Source: Chitinophagales bacterium (lineage in GTDB: Bacteria; Bacteroidota; Bacteroidia; Chitinophagales; Saprospiraceae). Taken from it: a DNA stretch of 8,884 nucleotides. The stretch covers positions 1 to 8,884 of the forward strand of contig JAAFHQ010000197.1 in the NCBI GenBank assembly GCA_013298445.1. Direction: 5' to 3'. Below, one piece after another: positions 5,953-8,884 of the stretch. A program made the position numbers and the translations under genes. Every line of letters begins with the position of its first letter. Position 1 is the stretch's first letter. Below the pieces are notes generated by a model. It was given only the letters and a program-made list of their open reading frames with translations, did no database searches and was not told the origin of the DNA.

Positions 5953-7209
5953 ATGGGCATCGTTTTACGAATCATTTACGAGAGTGTGGTACAGGCCTTG
6001 GGACAACTCAATTCTAACCGCCTGCGTAGCTTTTTGTCCTTACTGGGGATTACCATCGGTATCTTTTGCATCATTGGCGTTTTTTCAGCGGTTGATTCGC
6101 TGGAAGACAATGTGCGGGGCAGTTTAGCCAAGTTGGGCGACGATGTCATTTACATCCAAAAAATCTCCTGGTCGGAAAACCCGGACAACTGGTTCAAATA
6201 CCTGCGCCGCCCCAATGTCGATTATGAAGATTACGAGGTGGTCAAAGCAAAAGTTAAGTCGGCCCAATTGGCCACCTATTATGTGGGTATTGGCCAAAGA
6301 ACGGTCAAATACCAAAAGTCAAGTGCTGACCGAGCCTATATGTTGGGGGTTACCGATGAGTTTTCAGAGATGTTCAAACTCAATTACGAGATGGGGCGGT
6401 TTTTCTCCCCCAACGAATACCACTACGGTGCCAACAAATGTGTGCTGGGTTTTAAGGTGGCCGAAGCCGTTTTTGGTAGCTTGGACCCCGTTGGGAAATC
6501 CGTTAAAATCAATGGCCGGAAGTATGAGGTCATCGGGGTTATTGAAAAATCTGGCGAAAGTATCATCAACGTCATGAATTTCGATGAGGTGATTTTGGTC
6601 TCCTACGAGTTAGCCCGCAAAATCGCCAACCTCAAATCAAACGACCTCTTTAGCGATGTATCCATTTGTTTAAAAGCCGCCGAAGGGGTATCTGTTGAAC
6701 AAATGAAGGATGAGGTGACCGGGAAATTACGCGCGCATCGCCGCCTAAGGCCCAAACAAGACGATAACTTTTCGCTGAACCAATTGTCCATCATCTCCAA
6801 TTTCCTGAGTGGCTTTTTCAACGTACTCAATATCCTGGGGATTTTTATTGGCGGTTTTGCCATCCTGGTGGGCATGTTTAGTGTAGCCAATATCATGTTC
6901 GTTTCCGTCAAAGAGCGCACCCGGTTGATTGGTATTAAAAAAGCCCTGGGGGCCAAACGCTACATCATCCTGATGGAGTTTTTGATTGAATCAATCATTT
7001 TGTGTATCCTAGGCGGGATTGCTGGATTGTTGTTGGTCATGGTAGCCATGTATGGCTTGTCCCAAATCTCAGACTCCTTCAAATTGTTCCTTTCGGTTAA
7101 CAATGCTGCTTTGGGTATCATCCTTTCCACGGTCATCGGGGTATTGGCGGGCATGATCCCGGCTATGCAAGCTTCGAGGATGGATCCGGTGGAGGCGATG
7201 CGGAAATAG
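5953..7209 (+). CDS. ABC transporter permease, MacB/FtsX type
   Basis: A 418-residue inner-membrane protein with the MacB/LolE-like layout. There is one N-terminal membrane helix (about 25-46, after the conserved NSNRLRSFLSLLGITIGI), a large periplasmic MacB_PCD-type domain (about 48-285), then an FtsX domain with three helices (about 288-318, 342-368, 384-405). The cytoplasmic coupling segment SVKERTRLIGIKKALGAKR (318-336) and the end IPAMQASRMDPVEAMRK are family signatures. Such permeases work as dimers with a separate or fused ATPase in mechanotransmission: moving lipoproteins, peptides or small toxic molecules across the envelope rather than importing solutes. No ATPase or membrane-fusion gene is nearby: queA is divergent on the left, and the long inverted repeat and a helicase lie on the right. 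The partner must be encoded elsewhere. Substrate unknown. Confidence 0.93.
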   Translation: MGIVLRIIYESVVQALGQLNSNRLRSFLSLLGITIGIFCIIGVFSAVDSLEDNVRGSLAKLGDDVIYIQKISWSENPDNWFKYLRRPNVDYEDYEVVKAKVKSAQLATYYVGIGQRTVKYQKSSADRAYMLGVTDEFSEMFKLNYEMGRFFSPNEYHYGANKCVLGFKVAEAVFGSLDPVGKSVKINGRKYEVIGVIEKSGESIINVMNFDEVILVSYELARKIANLKSNDLFSDVSICLKAAEGVSVEQMKDEVTGKLRAHRRLRPKQDDNFSLNQLSIISNFLSGFFNVLNILGIFIGGFAILVGMFSVANIMFVSVKERTRLIGIKKALGAKRYIILMEFLIESIILCILGGIAGLLLVMVAMYGLSQISDSFKLFLSVNNAALGIILSTVIGVLAGMIPAMQASRMDPVEAMRK

Positions 7210-7219
7210 GTTGAGAAAA

Positions 7220-7338
7220 AGTTGAGAAAGTTTAGGAAGGTTGAGAAGGTTTAGGCTACCGCAGTGATTTTGACAAGGACAGTGTCTAAGTCACTGCGGT
7301 AGCCTAAACCTTCTCAACCTCCCTAAACCTTCTCAACC
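7220..7338. repeat. Long imperfect inverted repeat of TTGAGAA/TTTAGG units
   Basis: The arms 7220-7267 and 7291-7338 are 48 bases each, inverted, and differ at three positions; the innermost 26 bases or so (through GGCTACCGCAGTGA / TCACTGCGGTAGCC) match exactly. The 23-base loop contains a small GACA/TGTC stem (7272-7275 with 7283-7286). The outer parts are themselves repetitive, 9-12-base variants of GGTTGAGAA and GGTTTAGGAA, and the repetition starts one base after the permease stop codon. No T tract follows either arm's outer end, no open frame lies inside, and no target duplication is evident. It fits a dispersed intergenic palindrome or an mRNA 3'-end hairpin. Confidence 0.8.
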
Positions 7339-7348
7339 CCAAAAAGAA

Positions 7349-7382
7349 TTTGTGTTCCTAATCTAAAAAAACTGCATCTTTG
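7349..7382 (+). promoter_or_regulatory. Candidate promoter of the DEAD-box helicase gene
   Basis: TTTG at 7349-7352 and CATCTTTG at 7375-7382 (one mismatch to TAnnTTTG) are separated by 22 bases, within the spacing usual for Bacteroidota promoters. The start point would be near 7389, leaving a leader of about 35 bases before the TTG start codon. Confidence 0.5.
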
Positions 7383-7423
7383 CGTAGAATTTTGATTTCT
7401 ATTGTCAAGTAAACAAATTAACG

Positions 7424-8785
7424 TTGAATTTCACTGATTTTGGCCTACATCCCGACTTGTTAGATGGCATCGATGCGATGAACTATAAGACGGCCACCCC
7501 AATCCAAGAAAAAGCAATTCCTGTCATCCTGGAGGGTAAAGACCTCATAGGAATAGCCCAAACGGGCACTGGCAAAACTGCCGCTTTCATCCTTCCTGTA
7601 ATAAACGAGATCATCGAATCCGGAGTAGCGAACAGCACTCAGGCGCTCGTCATTGTGCCTACCCGTGAGTTGGCAGTACAAATTGATCAAGTGATTGAGG
7701 CGTACTCGTACTTTACCGGGGTCTCTTCCATTGCCATTTATGGCGGTGGAGACGGCAAAGAATTTGCACAGGAAAAAAATGCCTTTGTCAGCGGTGTCGA
7801 CATTGTGATCGCTACGCCTGGCCGTTTGATTTCCCACCTCAACATGGGATATGTCAATTTTTCCAAACTCCGTTTCCTAGTCCTGGACGAAGCCGACCGC
7901 ATGCTGGACATGGGTTTCCAACCCGACCTGATGCGCATCATCGCTAAAATACCAGCCAAACGCCAGAACTTGCTGTTTTCAGCCACCATGCCCGACGGTG
8001 TGATGAAACTGGCGCGGACGCTGATGAACAGCCAACCGATCACGATCAGTATTGCCCTGTCCAAACCCGCCGAGGGAGTTACCCAACGAGCTTATGTGGT
8101 GTATGAAGAGCAAAAACTGGCCCTGGTCACCGACTTGCTCAAAGACCGCAGAGGCCAACGGATTGTGGTGTTCTGCTCTTCCAAAGCTTCGGTGAGTTCC
8201 TTATACAGCAAATTGCAGCGCAAGAACCTCTCCGTAGGTCAGATGAGCAGCGACGTGGAACAAGACCAGCGCGAAGAAACCATGTTGGCGTTCAAAAACA
8301 GCAAAATTGACATCATCGTTGCCACCGATGTAATCAGCCGCGGCATTGACGTGGACGGCATCGACCTGGTGGTCAATTACGATGTGCCCCGCGACCCCGA
8401 GGATTACGTACACCGCGTAGGACGTACTGCCCGTGCTGAGCGCAAGGGCGAAGCCATTACACTGGTATCGCCGATGGACCAGCACCGTTTCCGTCGGATT
8501 GAAAAATTGATTGATAAAGACATCGAAAAACTGACTCCTCCCAAAAACCTGGGGGATGGTCCAGAATATTCACCGAATGCACGCCGGGGCAAAAGCACCG
8601 GACCTCACTCGCACCGCCCTGCAGGTGGTCATGGGCAGCATGGTCGGAAAAATCCGGCAGCACCTGGGAATAGAGAAGGTGGCAATAGTGGCCAACGCAA
8701 AAAGAAACCAGGAGGAAACAACCGCTGGGGTAAGCCGAAACCGACAGGGGAACGGACTGAGCCGGGGAGAGATGGGGTGCAGTAG
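7424..8785 (+). CDS. DEAD-box RNA helicase, RhlE type
   Basis: A 453-residue ATP-dependent RNA helicase of the kind that remodels structured RNA in ribosome assembly and mRNA decay. All core motifs are present: Q motif (Phe6, TPIQ with Gln28), motif I AQTGTGKT (45-52), Ia PTRELA (79-84), Ib TPGR (131-134), II DEAD (155-158), III SAT (186-188), IV VVFCSSK (248-254), V ATDVISRGID (300-309), VI HRVGRTAR (330-337). Residues from about 385 form a disordered tail rich in Gly, Arg, Lys, Asn and His, typical of RhlE-like proteins and probably binding RNA. No ATG fits: the frame opens after a TAG at 7385, and TTG 7424 is the only usual initiator before Met19, which would remove the conserved Phe of the Q motif. 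A candidate promoter and a downstream terminator suggest a single-gene unit. The subfamily is by resemblance; CsdA/DeaD is unlikely given the short tail. Confidence 0.95.
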   Translation: MNFTDFGLHPDLLDGIDAMNYKTATPIQEKAIPVILEGKDLIGIAQTGTGKTAAFILPVINEIIESGVANSTQALVIVPTRELAVQIDQVIEAYSYFTGVSSIAIYGGGDGKEFAQEKNAFVSGVDIVIATPGRLISHLNMGYVNFSKLRFLVLDEADRMLDMGFQPDLMRIIAKIPAKRQNLLFSATMPDGVMKLARTLMNSQPITISIALSKPAEGVTQRAYVVYEEQKLALVTDLLKDRRGQRIVVFCSSKASVSSLYSKLQRKNLSVGQMSSDVEQDQREETMLAFKNSKIDIIVATDVISRGIDVDGIDLVVNYDVPRDPEDYVHRVGRTARAERKGEAITLVSPMDQHRFRRIEKLIDKDIEKLTPPKNLGDGPEYSPNARRGKSTGPHSHRPAGGHGQHGRKNPAAPGNREGGNSGQRKKKPGGNNRWGKPKPTGERTEPGRDGVQ

Positions 8786-8813
8786 AAGAAATTACTGACC
8801 TCATTTAAATACT

Positions 8814-8856
8814 TAGCCCATTGAAAAGGATATTCTCAATGGGCTATTCTATTTTA
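8814..8856 (+). terminator. Stem-loop terminator after the helicase gene
   Basis: Arms TAGCCCATTGA (8814-8824) and its exact complement (8836-8846) form an 11-bp stem with an 11-base loop, followed by the T-rich TTCTATTTTA. It starts 28 bases after the helicase stop and is a good intrinsic terminator. The remaining 28 bases to the window end show nothing further. Confidence 0.8.
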
Positions 8857-8884
8857 TAAATGAAAAGTATTGGCTGACACTATT

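Noticed and set aside
7220..7338. A MITE or insertion sequence remnant
   Set aside because: I see no transposase fragment and no target-site duplication; the outer arms are simple internal repeats. It is kept as a repeat of unknown type.
7220..7338. A CRISPR array from the repeated TTGAGAA units
   Set aside because: The units are only 9-12 bases, degenerate and without spacers, and no cas gene is present.
8847..8884. Start of another gene at the right edge
   Set aside because: Too short, and no codon pattern or start signal can be supported on either strand.

Overview
The window looks like ordinary chromosome from a member of the Bacteroidota, most likely from the Saprospiria (Haliscomenobacter/Lewinella-like). 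Four things point there: moderate GC; good matches to the Bacteroidota promoter element TAnnTTTG (5924-5931 on +, two copies at 5765-5787 on -); few clear Shine-Dalgarno sites; and a DUF2795 protein, a QueA and an RhlE-type helicase whose wording matches that phylum. The lineage is inferred from remembered family features, not from a search.

Layout. (1) 1-870, + strand: the 3' end of an XdhC/CoxF-type molybdenum-hydroxylase maturation gene whose product carries a C-terminal YHS-type cysteine domain, overlapping by 4 bp a coxG gene (SRPBCC fold). This is probably the tail of a cox/xdh-like operon that starts to the left of the window. A perfect 19-bp hairpin (900-949) follows. (2) 1155-1574, +: a small protein resembling a Nudix fold but without a Nudix box. 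It abuts, tail to tail with no gap, a lipoprotein gene (1575-2246, -). (3) 2296-4595, -: cmk (cytidylate kinase), a DUF2795 protein, and an exported transglutaminase-like protein with a Cys-His-Asp triad and a GTG start. A perfect AT-rich double palindrome lies between the lipoprotein gene and cmk. A canonical terminator lies between DUF2795 and cmk. (4) 4671-5735, -: queA (queuosine biosynthesis), followed by a 14-bp hairpin. (5) 5953-7209, +: a MacB/FtsX-type ABC transporter permease with no ATPase gene beside it in the window. (6) 7210-7340: a long inverted repeat (48-nt arms, three mismatches) built from TTGAGAA/TTTAGG units. (7) 7424-8785, +: a DEAD-box RNA helicase (RhlE type) starting at TTG, followed by a stem-loop terminator.

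The genes do not form one pathway. The cox/xdh tail is one functional unit; cmk, queA and the helicase are housekeeping genes for nucleotide metabolism, tRNA modification and RNA remodelling; the rest are envelope or uncharacterised proteins. I see no defence system, prophage, insertion sequence, CRISPR array, tRNA or rRNA. The least explained parts are the non-coding palindromes, the YHS fusion and the degenerate Nudix-like protein. No gap between genes exceeds 300 bases.
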